Shown: piece after piece, positions 1 through 6,096 of the stretch
Position numbering within the stretch: the stretch's first letter is position 1
How the letters are laid out: each line of letters opens with the position of its first letter
Assembly: GCA_003509805.1 (NCBI GenBank)
Contig: DOMV01000265.1
Span: 2,075 to 9,841, forward strand
DNA length: 7,767 bases
Direction: 5' to 3'
DNA from: Planctomycetaceae bacterium
GTDB lineage: Bacteria > Planctomycetota > Planctomycetia > Pirellulales > Thermoguttaceae
Notes under the pieces: generated by a model
What the model saw: only the letters and a program-made list of their open reading frames with translations
The model's database searches: none
What the model was told of the DNA's origin: nothing
Program-made: the position numbers and the translations under genes

Positions 1-1140
1 GCGTTCACGCTCGTTGAACTTCTTGTCGTCATCGCGATCATCGGTACGTTGGTCGCCCTTCTTTTGCCCGCCGTCCAGGCTGCCCGCGAAGCCGCAAGAC
101 GGATGCAGTGTACGAGCCACATGAAGCAATGGGGACTCGCCGTCCATCATTTTAGTGATGCGAATTCCGGGTTGCCGCCCTCGCATCTCGGTTCCGAGAA
201 ACTGTCGCTGTTCCCCATTTTGTCGCCTTTCTATGAACAACAAGCGACATACGATCTGCTGACCGAGGTTTCTCCGGTACTCAGTTTCCGCCTCTGCACC
301 AAATGGGGCGTTTACGGGGGTTCCACCCCTTGGACGGAGGAAATCAAAAAGCAGACATCGAGCGCTCCGCTTTACTTCTGCCCGTCGCGCCGCGCCGGCG
401 GAGCGCGGTTTTACGATCCGGGGATCGCGACTTCGCTCGCCGGGCCGCTCGGCGATTTCAGCGTCGTCTTCTGTGGGAGATACGACCGTCCGCACATTCT
501 CGGCAGGGCCGCTCCTGAGACGAATGCCGACGGCGCTTGGAGTTCGCATCTCAATTCGCCCTCGACGTCGGACGGTCCGTTCCGGCTGCCGATCATCCAG
601 TACCCGGCCGGCGTGGACGCAACGCAGGTCAACAATCAATTCCTGTCCTGGACACCCCGCGATACGATGGCCTGGTGGGCCGACGGCAGCTCCAACCAGA
701 CGCTCATCGGGGAAAAATACATTCCGCAGGACGTTTTCGAGAAATGCGACACGAAGCTGGAGATGCCGCTTTTCAATATCAGCGGTACGGCGTTCGGCTC
801 GTCCCAGAATCGCAAGGTGAAAATCGATTGCACCGTTTGGAGCCTCCACGATACGAGTGCGACGTTCGGGAGCCCCGCGAGAAATCGCGCAGCCAATTTT
901 TCCGATACGGCCGGGATGATCCTGGCGCGCGGTCCCGCCCAATACACGACGTCACCGGCGGGGGGGACCATGGACGATTGGCCGTCCATGTTTTTTTGCT
1001 TCGGTTCCTGGCATCCGGGCATCTGTCATTTCGTGCTCGGCGACGGTTCTGTCCGGGCCTTTAACGTCATGACGGACCCTTACATTCTCGTCAAGTTCGC
1101 CTGCGTCGACGACGGTAATCCGACGGAGTCTCCAAAATAG
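1..1140 (+). CDS. DUF1559 domain protein (pilin-like, planctomycete family), 5' partial
   Basis: The reading frame is open from base 1 to the TAG at 1138-1140 (379 codons visible). It opens with AFTLVELLVVIAIIG, a type IV pilin/pseudopilin N-terminus: F at mature position +1, Glu at +5, then a hydrophobic helix. Only the short leader and start codon are missing. The helix runs into LLPAVQAAREAARRMQC, the signature of the DUF1559 (SBP_bac_10-like) family. Near the C-terminus H338 and D348-G349 form the H-x9-DG motif typical of the family (HPGICHFVLGDG). The residue before the predicted cleavage site is Ala rather than the usual Gly. By family knowledge the product should be cleaved by a prepilin peptidase and held in the inner membrane by its N-terminal helix; its function is unknown. 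A TTG at 49 is not the real start because it would remove half the helix. The lipoprotein gene follows after 74 bp, probably in the same transcript. Confidence 0.95.
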   Translation, partial: AFTLVELLVVIAIIGTLVALLLPAVQAAREAARRMQCTSHMKQWGLAVHHFSDANSGLPPSHLGSEKLSLFPILSPFYEQQATYDLLTEVSPVLSFRLCTKWGVYGGSTPWTEEIKKQTSSAPLYFCPSRRAGGARFYDPGIATSLAGPLGDFSVVFCGRYDRPHILGRAAPETNADGAWSSHLNSPSTSDGPFRLPIIQYPAGVDATQVNNQFLSWTPRDTMAWWADGSSNQTLIGEKYIPQDVFEKCDTKLEMPLFNISGTAFGSSQNRKVKIDCTVWSLHDTSATFGSPARNRAANFSDTAGMILARGPAQYTTSPAGGTMDDWPSMFFCFGSWHPGICHFVLGDGSVRAFNVMTDPYILVKFACVDDGNPTESPK

Positions 1141-1214
1141 AGGTTGTCGACACGAGCTGAGGTTTTCCGGCGAAAGCCCAAACAACAATTCGTACCACGA
1201 AAAAAACGGATCCC

Positions 1215-1595
1215 ATGAATCGTATCCAATCGTATTGCTTCGCGTTTTTCTTCCTGACCGTCCTGACAGGTTGCGGTAATCCCCAGGTCACCGGTCGGGT
1301 CACGTTTTCCGACGGCACGCCCCTCAAGGGCGGAATGGTCATTTTGCAGAACGATCAATGCCAGGGGATCGGCGATTTGAATCCGGAGGGCGAATTCAGT
1401 ATTTATCAAATTCGGCCCGGCGACGGCTTGAAACGAGGACGGTATCTCGGCTACATTGCCAATGCCGTCGTTGAGGATGCGCAGGGCCGGATCACGGGAG
1501 CGCTTCCCGACAAATACACCCGGGCGGAAACCTCGGGCATCACCTACGATTCGCAAAAAGATCGCGGCACGTTGAATATCGTCATCGAAAGATAG
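1215..1595 (+). CDS. Small lipoprotein with carboxypeptidase-regulatory-like fold
   Basis: This is a 126-residue protein. A short basic start (MNR) is followed by a hydrophobic stretch (residues 7-17) and the lipobox LTGC with Cys20, so signal peptidase II processing and lipid anchoring are expected. Gly at +2 gives no clear inner-membrane retention signal. The mature part begins VTGRVTFSDGTPLKGGMVIL, the start of the small beta-sandwich (transthyretin/carboxypeptidase-regulatory-like) seen in many planctomycete lipoproteins, where it commonly follows a DUF1559 gene. Conserved-looking segments are the G-x-V-T-F-x-D-G-x-P-L turn and a later GDGLKRGRYLGYI strand-turn-strand. The start at 1215 is the only one that keeps the signal peptide; no good Shine-Dalgarno sequence precedes it. 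The role is unknown; a partner function with the upstream pilin-like protein is inferred only from recurrent adjacency. Confidence 0.85.
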   Translation: MNRIQSYCFAFFFLTVLTGCGNPQVTGRVTFSDGTPLKGGMVILQNDQCQGIGDLNPEGEFSIYQIRPGDGLKRGRYLGYIANAVVEDAQGRITGALPDKYTRAETSGITYDSQKDRGTLNIVIER

Positions 1596-1659
1596 ATCCG
1601 GTGCGTGCCTCGACCAGACTGAAAACGTCCGACATAACAGCCGGAAAGGAGTGAGGATA

Positions 1660-1682
1660 ATTGACAATGGATAATTGATAAC
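1660..1682 (+). repeat. Heptad repeat, left arm (3 units + AC)
   Basis: The units read ATTGACA, ATGGATA, ATTGATA, then AC. They fit a loose consensus ATKGAYA. This arm is the inverted partner of 1732-1761. Confidence 0.8.
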
Positions 1683-1716
1683 GAAGATGCACAATTCAAA
1701 CGTTGCGGTCAAGAAT

Positions 1717-1761
1717 CCGCTTGCGTCTCCCGTTGTCCATTGTTCATTATCAATTGTCAAT
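1717..1761 (-). repeat. Heptad repeat, right arm (4 units + AC + conserved tail)
   Basis: Read on the minus strand from 1761 the units are ATTGACA, ATTGATA, ATGAACA, ATGGACA, then AC and a tail ACGGGAGACGCAAGCGG (the AC is shared with the tail; 1733 down to 1717). The tail recurs with one mismatch at 6013-6029, so the conserved unit is larger than the heptads alone. Confidence 0.8.
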
Positions 1762-1816
1762 TCGACCGGCTGTTATGTTCGTCGATGAAACGACCGGTTT
1801 GGCCCTGTTTGCGGTA

Positions 1817-2719
1817 TCAGTCAGCCCGGATTTGACCGCCCAATCCGTAGGCACAGAGCGTTTCACGCAGTTTGGCGACGTCTTCCCCGGGCAACGGCGT
1901 CATGGGCAACCGCAAGTCGCCGGTATCCGTGCCAAGCATCCGCATGGCGGCTTTGACCGGGATCGGATTGGTCGCGAGTGAAAGCATGTCGCGACTGAGC
2001 GGAAACAGCTTGTAATGCAACGCCTTGGCCTGGGCCGAATCGCCCCGGTCGAAGGCTTCACACAGGGCTCGGACATCCTTGGGAACGATGTTGCCGACGA
2101 CCGAAACGATCCCGCGCGCGCCGAGCGCCATCAACGGCAAGGTCAGGCTGTCGTCGCCGCTGAGTACGGTCATGTCGGTCGCCGCCAGAATGGCTGAGGC
2201 TTGGTCCATTGATCCGGTCGATTCCTTGACCAGTGCGATATTCGGGATTTCCGCGAGCCGGACGATGGTTGCCGGTTCGATATTCCGGCCGGTCCGGCCG
2301 GGAATGTTGTAAAGGCAGATCGGGATGTCGACCGAGGCCGCGACGGCCTTGAAATGCTGGTAGAATCCTTCCTGCATCGGTTTGTTGTAGTACGGCGCAA
2401 CGACGAGGGCCGCGTCGACTCCGGCTTTTGCCGCGAACCGGGTCAACGAAATCGCTTCCTCGGTGCTGTTGGCTCCCGTTCCGGCCATGACCTTGATTTT
2501 TCCGGCCGCCGCTTCGACGACCGCCCTGATGACGGCCTCGTGTTCCTCGAAAGAGAGCGTCGGGGATTCCCCGGTCGTTCCACCGGGCACGACGGCGGTC
2601 GTACCCGCGTCGATCTGGAATTCGATTTGTTGTTGAAGCCTGGCAAAATCGACCTTTCCGTCCTTGAACGGCGTAATGACGGCGACCGACAATCCGGCAA
2701 AATCTTCTCGACGACTCAT
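1817..2719 (-). CDS. dapA: 4-hydroxy-tetrahydrodipicolinate synthase
   Basis: This 300-residue protein condenses pyruvate with L-aspartate semialdehyde, the first committed step toward diaminopimelate and lysine, in the cytoplasm. The sequence is a complete DapA/NAL-type TIM barrel: GGTTGESPTL at 46-55 (Thr48, Thr49 of the active site), YYNKP at 110-114 (Tyr111), YNIPGRTG at 137-144 (Tyr137 and Arg142) and VKEST at 164-168 with Lys165 as the Schiff-base lysine. All these sit exactly four residues after their E. coli counterparts (T44, T45, Y107, Y133, R138, K161), and the length is close to the usual 292. The frame stays open upstream to a Met at 2881, but the 54 extra residues are unlike the family, and the predicted promoter at 2781-2809 lies inside that extension, so the start MSRREDF at 2719 is chosen. 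No clear Shine-Dalgarno sequence is seen. It is transcribed divergently from the diadenylate cyclase gene. Confidence 0.96.
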   Translation of the reverse strand: MSRREDFAGLSVAVITPFKDGKVDFARLQQQIEFQIDAGTTAVVPGGTTGESPTLSFEEHEAVIRAVVEAAAGKIKVMAGTGANSTEEAISLTRFAAKAGVDAALVVAPYYNKPMQEGFYQHFKAVAASVDIPICLYNIPGRTGRNIEPATIVRLAEIPNIALVKESTGSMDQASAILAATDMTVLSGDDSLTLPLMALGARGIVSVVGNIVPKDVRALCEAFDRGDSAQAKALHYKLFPLSRDMLSLATNPIPVKAAMRMLGTDTGDLRLPMTPLPGEDVAKLRETLCAYGLGGQIRAD

Positions 2720-2780
2720 GGAAACAGTGCAGGCAAGGGGATACGATCCGTTCGAAAACGGGAAACCAACGGCGCCATCT

Positions 2781-2809
2781 ATTATCGATTTGTGCCGTTT
2801 CTTTGTCAA
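2781..2809 (-). promoter_or_regulatory. sigma70-like promoter of dapA
   Basis: On the minus strand a perfect TTGACA (2809-2804) is followed after exactly 17 bases by GATAAT (2786-2781), a five-of-six match to TATAAT. The predicted transcription start is near 2774, giving a leader of about 55 nt before the dapA ATG. Position and orientation fit; activity is not proven. Confidence 0.65.
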
Positions 2810-2874
2810 TCCCCTCTTTCTGTCTCCCGCCCGCCTGAAACGGGTTTTTTGGTCAACTTGGACATGCGGGCCTG

Positions 2875-2903
2875 TTGCCAAAAGTTTTCAAACGGTTTAT
2901 GAT
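2875..2903 (+). promoter_or_regulatory. sigma70-like promoter of the diadenylate cyclase gene
   Basis: TTGCCA (2875-2880) and TATGAT (2898-2903) are each five-of-six matches to the consensus and are separated by 17 bases. An overlapping TATAAC at 2903-2908 is an alternative -10. The start would be near 2910, leaving a leader of about 150 nt. The -35 boxes of this and the dapA promoter are about 65 bp apart, back to back. Confidence 0.55.
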
Positions 2904-3062
2904 ATAACGGAGTTTGGGACTAATCGCACGTTTTCGGAGCCGCCGCCGGAGATGACGGCGATTGCGTCCGTTTTCCGTCCGTTTTACACTGGAAACCGTT
3001 GAAATTTTCGCGAAGCCTTCGCAAATCCGCCCGGCTTCGATAAAGATAAGGTTCGATTCCGC

Positions 3063-3986
3063 ATGGAGCCCCTGAAATTCACAGAACAATTCAAATATCT
3101 CCTTGAAACGATCATTCATGCAAACGAACGACTGGACGCGGCGGGGATTCTCATTTTTCTCGAAGGGTCGCTCGATTGGGCGCGGCTGCGGAGAATGGTG
3201 GGGGAGATAAACGTCATTTTAGCCGCGTCGCGGCCGGAGGTTCTCGCGGGAGCCCAGGACCACGGTTTCAAGTCGACCATCGTCAAACTCGGTGAAGGAA
3301 CAACGGTCAACGACCGGTTGGCGCATGCGATTCTCGACGCGGTCGTCCATGAATACCTGCCGCCGGGGACCCGGATCATCGCCTTGTACAGCGGATTCGA
3401 CCCGAACGTGCTCGATTCGATCAGCGTCATCAACCTGGTCGAACACCTCGACCGGCTTTCGGGTCGCGATCTCCGGCAACTGGATGCCAAAGTCCCGTTG
3501 AAAACGCTCAAACTGGTCGTCGATCTCGCAGTCGAAGTAGGAAGCGAAGGCCGCGAAGGAAAAGCGGTCGGGACCTTGTTCGTCGTCGGCGATACCCGCC
3601 GGGTGTTGGCCCAGAGCAAACCGGCCGGCTTCGATCCGGTGCGGGGATACCAGCGTTCCGAGCGCAATCTTGCGGACGCCAAGGTCCGTGAAGGAATCAA
3701 GGAAATCGCCCAATTGGACGGCGCTTTGATTATCGCTCCCGACGCGACGGTCGTCGCGGCCTGTCGGTATCTCGATACGGATACGGCGACGATTACGCTC
3801 AGCAAGGGTCTCGGGGCACGGCATTGGGCCGCCGCCGCGATCAGCCGGACCACCGGGGCGATCGCGATCGCAGTCAGCCAGTCGAGCGGAACGGTCCGTA
3901 TTTTCCAGAACGGCGAATGCGCCCTGCGTGTCGAAGCCCGGTATAGGCGACCCATGGTCTGGAAGGACAGCGATCCGGACGAATGA
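3063..3986 (+). CDS. Diadenylate cyclase (DAC domain, DacZ-like layout)
   Basis: This 307-residue protein should condense two ATP into cyclic di-AMP in the cytoplasm. The C-terminal half (about 165-290) is a DisA_N/DAC domain: GTLFVVGD at 170-177, DGALIIAPD at 219-227 (the DGA motif), KGLGARHWAAAAIS at 248-261 (the RHR region) and a closing GTVRIFQNG at 276-284. The third residue of RHR is Trp255 here, and the usual VSEETG reads VSQSSG (271-276). The N-terminal 140 residues contain alternating strands and helices (GILIFLEG at 28-35, INVILAAS at 49-56, GTRIIALYSGFD at 102-113). No DisA helix-hairpin-helix and no CdaA-type membrane helices are present, so the layout (non-membrane N-terminal domain plus C-terminal DAC) matches the DacZ class, whose N-terminal part is described as pyruvate-kinase-like. 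That assignment is from memory of the classes. The start at 3063 is the first Met of the frame; its Shine-Dalgarno is weak. Family confidence is high, subclass moderate. Confidence 0.85.
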   Translation: MEPLKFTEQFKYLLETIIHANERLDAAGILIFLEGSLDWARLRRMVGEINVILAASRPEVLAGAQDHGFKSTIVKLGEGTTVNDRLAHAILDAVVHEYLPPGTRIIALYSGFDPNVLDSISVINLVEHLDRLSGRDLRQLDAKVPLKTLKLVVDLAVEVGSEGREGKAVGTLFVVGDTRRVLAQSKPAGFDPVRGYQRSERNLADAKVREGIKEIAQLDGALIIAPDATVVAACRYLDTDTATITLSKGLGARHWAAAAISRTTGAIAIAVSQSSGTVRIFQNGECALRVEARYRRPMVWKDSDPDE

Positions 3987-4177
3987 CACACCGGTCTGTT
4001 GACACTACCGCGTTGACACCGGCCCGCTCCGACGCCGTGTTCCCCATTTTCAGATCGAAGCCGGTTGAGTCGTGGGTCAACACAGCCCGCTCGAACCGCC
4101 CGTTTACTTTTCGTGAAAACGAGCTCCTTGAAAGTCGGCTTCGGGAAATTCCAAAGGTTTTCAGTATACCACCGGCA

Positions 4178-5794
4178 ATGAGATTCTTGTTTACGGTTTT
4201 CGTCGTCGTTTTCGCCGTTCTTGCCGTCCGTTTGCATGCGGCGGACACGGAGAAAACGATCGTCTGCTGGGGGCAAACGGCTCAACGGAATCATGTACGG
4301 AGTCGTGTTCCGGGCGATTCGCCGACGCTCCCGGAAACATGGCCCTCCGGCAAGTTCGACCGTCGCAGCGGTCGCTGGGTCGGCGACGACGATTCCCGGG
4401 GTAATGATTCCCGGGGCGCTAATGCCCACGGGAGCGGTTCACGAAACGATTCGCGAATCGCATGGTACAAGCGTCTCGGCGACGTCTGTTACGGAACGCC
4501 GATCCTCGCCGACGGCCGGGTTCTTATCGGGACGAACAACCGGGGCGCCTATCTGGAGGATGAGTATCCCTCGACGACCGATCTGGGTGTCCTGCTCTGT
4601 TTCGACGCCGGTTCGGGCGATTTCCTCTGGCAATACTCGTCCGCAAAACTGGAGGACGGTTCGATCGACTGGCCGGAGCAGGGGATATGTTCCAATCCGG
4701 TCGTGGAAGGCGGGAAGCTCTGGTTTGTTTCGAACCGCTGCGAAGTCGTCTGCCTCGCCGTCGAACCGCGGGCGGGATCGAAAAAACCGGAGGTGCTCTG
4801 GACCTTTGACATGCGAAAGGAACTCGGGGTCGTTCCGCACAACATGGCCTCGAATTCGCCGCTCCTTCTCGGAGACATGCTGATCACGGGAACCTCGAAC
4901 GGCGTCGGGAGCGACGACAAAACCGTCGTGAACCCGGGGGCACCGAGCTTTTTGGCGCTCGACAAACACAGCGGTCGGGTCCTGTGGAGCGACGCCGGTC
5001 CCGGCGAAAACATCCTCGACGGTCAATGGGGCTCCCCGGCCGTCTGGAACGACCACGTGCTTTTTCCGGGCGGCGACGGGTTTCTTTATTGTTACCGGAT
5101 CGCCCCCGGGCCGCCTCCGGGGCTCAATTCGAATGCCGATTCGAATGCCGATTCGAATGCCGATTCGAATGCCGATGCGCCCGAGGGGGAAAAGGCGACA
5201 TTGCGGCCCGTATGGACGTTCGATTGCAATCCGCCGGGAACCGTCTGGAAAGGACACGGCGCCGGCGACAAAAATATCCTGATCGCGACGCCGGTCGTCG
5301 ACGACGGCCGGGTTTACATCGCGACCGGGCAGGATCCCGAATCCGGGGAAGGGCCCGGTGTGTTGTGGTGCATCGACATTCCGAGCGGCAAACCGGTCTG
5401 GTCGTACAAGGGACGCGATCCCGGGTCGAAAGAGTTCGAGGATCGGTTGCATCGGGCGCTCGCGTGCGCGGCGGTCGTCGACGGCCTGCTTTTTTTGTGC
5501 GATTTTTCCGGCGTCGTTCATTGTCTGGACGTGGCGACGGGGCGGGTTCACTGGACGCACGACACGATGGCGACCCTTTGGGCCGGTCCGTTGATCGCGG
5601 ACGGCAAGGCGTATATCGGCAACAGCGACGGGGATGTCCTGATATTCAAGGTTTCGCCGGAGAAGCATGAACCGCTCGCCGTCATCAATATGGGCGGTTC
5701 GATTCACGGTTCCCCCGCCGTCGCCGGTTCGGCCCTGTTCCTTGCCACGGACCGCGCCTTGTTTAAGATCGGGAATATACCGGAAACGCGATGA
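4178..5794 (+). CDS. Exported PQQ-type beta-propeller repeat protein
   Basis: This 538-residue protein starts with MRFLFTVFVVVFAVLAVRLHA, a Sec signal peptide with likely cleavage after LHA (residue 21). The frame extends upstream to an ATG at 3983 overlapping the cyclase stop codon, but those 65 residues would bury the signal peptide, so 4178 is preferred. From about residue 95 the protein shows repeated blades ending in a D-x-x-x-G-x-x-x-W type strand: CFDAGSGDFLWQY (141-153), LDKHSGRVLWS (261-271), CIDIPSGKPVWSY (398-410), CLDVATGRVHWTH (449-461), with less regular blades around VLWTFDM (206-212) and PVWTFDC (344-350). This is the PQQ-like (WD40-like) propeller of many planctomycete secreted proteins. 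Nothing identifies a bound quinone or an enzymatic activity; a binding/scaffold role in the periplasm is possible. Two linkers carry recent-looking tandem expansions (residues 71-80 and 318-333). Upstream 3987-4177 has two copies of GTTGACAC but no convincing promoter. Confidence 0.88.
   Translation: MRFLFTVFVVVFAVLAVRLHAADTEKTIVCWGQTAQRNHVRSRVPGDSPTLPETWPSGKFDRRSGRWVGDDDSRGNDSRGANAHGSGSRNDSRIAWYKRLGDVCYGTPILADGRVLIGTNNRGAYLEDEYPSTTDLGVLLCFDAGSGDFLWQYSSAKLEDGSIDWPEQGICSNPVVEGGKLWFVSNRCEVVCLAVEPRAGSKKPEVLWTFDMRKELGVVPHNMASNSPLLLGDMLITGTSNGVGSDDKTVVNPGAPSFLALDKHSGRVLWSDAGPGENILDGQWGSPAVWNDHVLFPGGDGFLYCYRIAPGPPPGLNSNADSNADSNADSNADAPEGEKATLRPVWTFDCNPPGTVWKGHGAGDKNILIATPVVDDGRVYIATGQDPESGEGPGVLWCIDIPSGKPVWSYKGRDPGSKEFEDRLHRALACAAVVDGLLFLCDFSGVVHCLDVATGRVHWTHDTMATLWAGPLIADGKAYIGNSDGDVLIFKVSPEKHEPLAVINMGGSIHGSPAVAGSALFLATDRALFKIGNIPETR
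4391..4416 (+). repeat. Short in-frame duplication in propeller protein linker
   Basis: GATTCCCGGGG occurs at 4391-4401 and again at 4406-4416, a 15-bp period, encoding DSRGN-DSRGA in a low-complexity Gly/Ser/Asn/Arg linker between the signal peptide region and the first propeller blade. Confidence 0.75.
5129..5176 (+). repeat. 12-bp tandem repeat, 4 perfect copies (SNAD)4
   Basis: TCGAATGCCGAT is repeated four times without a mismatch, encoding Ser-Asn-Ala-Asp four times (residues 318-333) in the loop between propeller blades. The perfect identity suggests recent expansion by slippage. Copy number may vary between strains. Confidence 0.95.
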
Positions 5795-6096
5795 AAACGG
5801 ACATTTAACCAAGCCTGCCTGTCGCGCTCGCTCGCCCCTAACTTCTGTTTTTATAATGACATAAGCGGATCGTTCGGGCGGCGGGCGGTTATGCGCGGGA
5901 CTGTGTGCGGGAGGATTGTCAGGCCGTTTACGGTATGGATCGCCGTGCCGCGAACGGGCGGGAACGAAGCGTGGTGAATTGATAGTTGATGATTGATAGT
6001 TGACAATGGATGACGGGGGACGCAAGCGGGGCCATCGCGGAACCGTCGCTCGGCATGGTGTTGATGCCATTACATCGACGGTTTTTATTCCGAATC
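5795..6096. other. Intergenic region with a heptad repeat copy
   Basis: This 302-bp stretch lies between two genes of the same direction. It holds the heptad repeat at 5978-6029. A perfect TATAAT is found at 5852-5857 but no -35 element stands at the right distance, so I do not call a promoter. No clear terminator hairpin with a T-tract follows the propeller gene, and I see no RNA gene. Confidence 0.55.
5978..6029 (+). repeat. Second locus of the heptad repeat family (5 units + AC + conserved tail)
   Basis: The units read ATTGATA, GTTGATG, ATTGATA, GTTGACA, ATGGATG, then AC and the tail ACGGGGGACGCAAGCGG (6013-6029, AC shared). The final unit plus tail matches the minus-strand arm at 1717-1740 closely (16 of 17 in the tail), which shows common descent rather than two independent simple repeats. 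Unlike the first locus it has one arm only and no outer inverted repeat. It ends about 70 bp upstream of the iron-sulfur flavoprotein start. Confidence 0.85.

Larger units (their letters stand above)
1632..1778. repeat. Nested inverted-repeat element (MITE-like or bidirectional terminator) with heptad arms
   Basis: An outer perfect 13-bp inverted repeat (ACATAACAGCCGG at 1632-1644, its complement at 1766-1778) encloses an inner inverted repeat made of 7-bp units (arms at 1660-1682 and 1732-1761). The centre (1683-1731) is not obviously symmetric. The element lies between the convergent ends of the lipoprotein gene (stop 1595) and dapA (stop 1817), where a bidirectional terminator would be expected; the transcript of either strand could fold into a long hairpin. 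No clear U-tract and no convincing target-site duplication flank it. No protein is encoded; open frames here are by-products of the 7-bp periodicity. Whether it is mobile, a terminator, or a mobile repeat inserted in a terminator loop cannot be decided from one copy. Confidence 0.75.
2720..3062. other. Divergent intergenic control region, dapA / diadenylate cyclase
   Basis: This 343-bp gene-free stretch is AT-richer than its surroundings and carries one sigma70-like promoter per direction, entered separately. The predicted dapA leader is about 55 nt. The predicted leader of the cyclase gene is about 150 nt (from roughly 2910) and contains a 5-bp stem with a 3-nt loop (GCGAA-GCC-TTCGC, 3010-3022) and a repeated CCGTTTT/CCGTCCGTTTT tract near 2966-2986. 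I see no known riboswitch, operator palindrome or RNA gene here. Confidence 0.6.

Noticed and set aside
1080..1760. Minus-strand frame beginning MTIDNEQW across the heptad repeat and the lipoprotein gene
   Set aside because: Its N-terminus is translated heptad repeat and the rest is antisense to the lipoprotein gene; no family resemblance.
1660..1761. CRISPR-like array from the repeated units
   Set aside because: Units are 7 bp and contiguous, with no spacers of uniform length.
2720..2881. 54-residue N-terminal extension of DapA
   Set aside because: It is unlike DapA proteins and contains the predicted dapA promoter; starting at 2719 gives active-site positions offset by only four from E. 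coli.
3999..4018. Two TTGACA boxes (in a repeated GTTGACAC) as promoter -35 elements for the propeller gene
   Set aside because: No -10-like hexamer lies 16-18 bases downstream of either box.
3983..4177. Upstream start for the propeller protein overlapping the cyclase stop (ATGA)
   Set aside because: A 65-residue extension would place the hydrophobic signal peptide internally; the 4178 start puts it at the N-terminus. Translational coupling is therefore not claimed.
3116..4429. Minus-strand open frame (437 codons) opposite the diadenylate cyclase
   Set aside because: It overlaps a clear DAC-domain gene, crosses its 3' flank, and its protein is Ser/Arg/Pro-rich without any recognisable domain.
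5852..5857. Perfect TATAAT as a promoter for the flavoprotein gene
   Set aside because: No -35 or extended -10 at the right distance and a leader of over 230 nt would follow; chance AT-rich match is as likely.
4439..6070. Long minus-strand open frame (543 codons) opposite the propeller gene
   Set aside because: It is a GC-driven antisense shadow: the plus strand has a signal peptide and regular propeller blades, and the antisense protein has only Arg/Pro-rich sequence and a repeat (RIGI) caused by the 12-bp DNA repeat.
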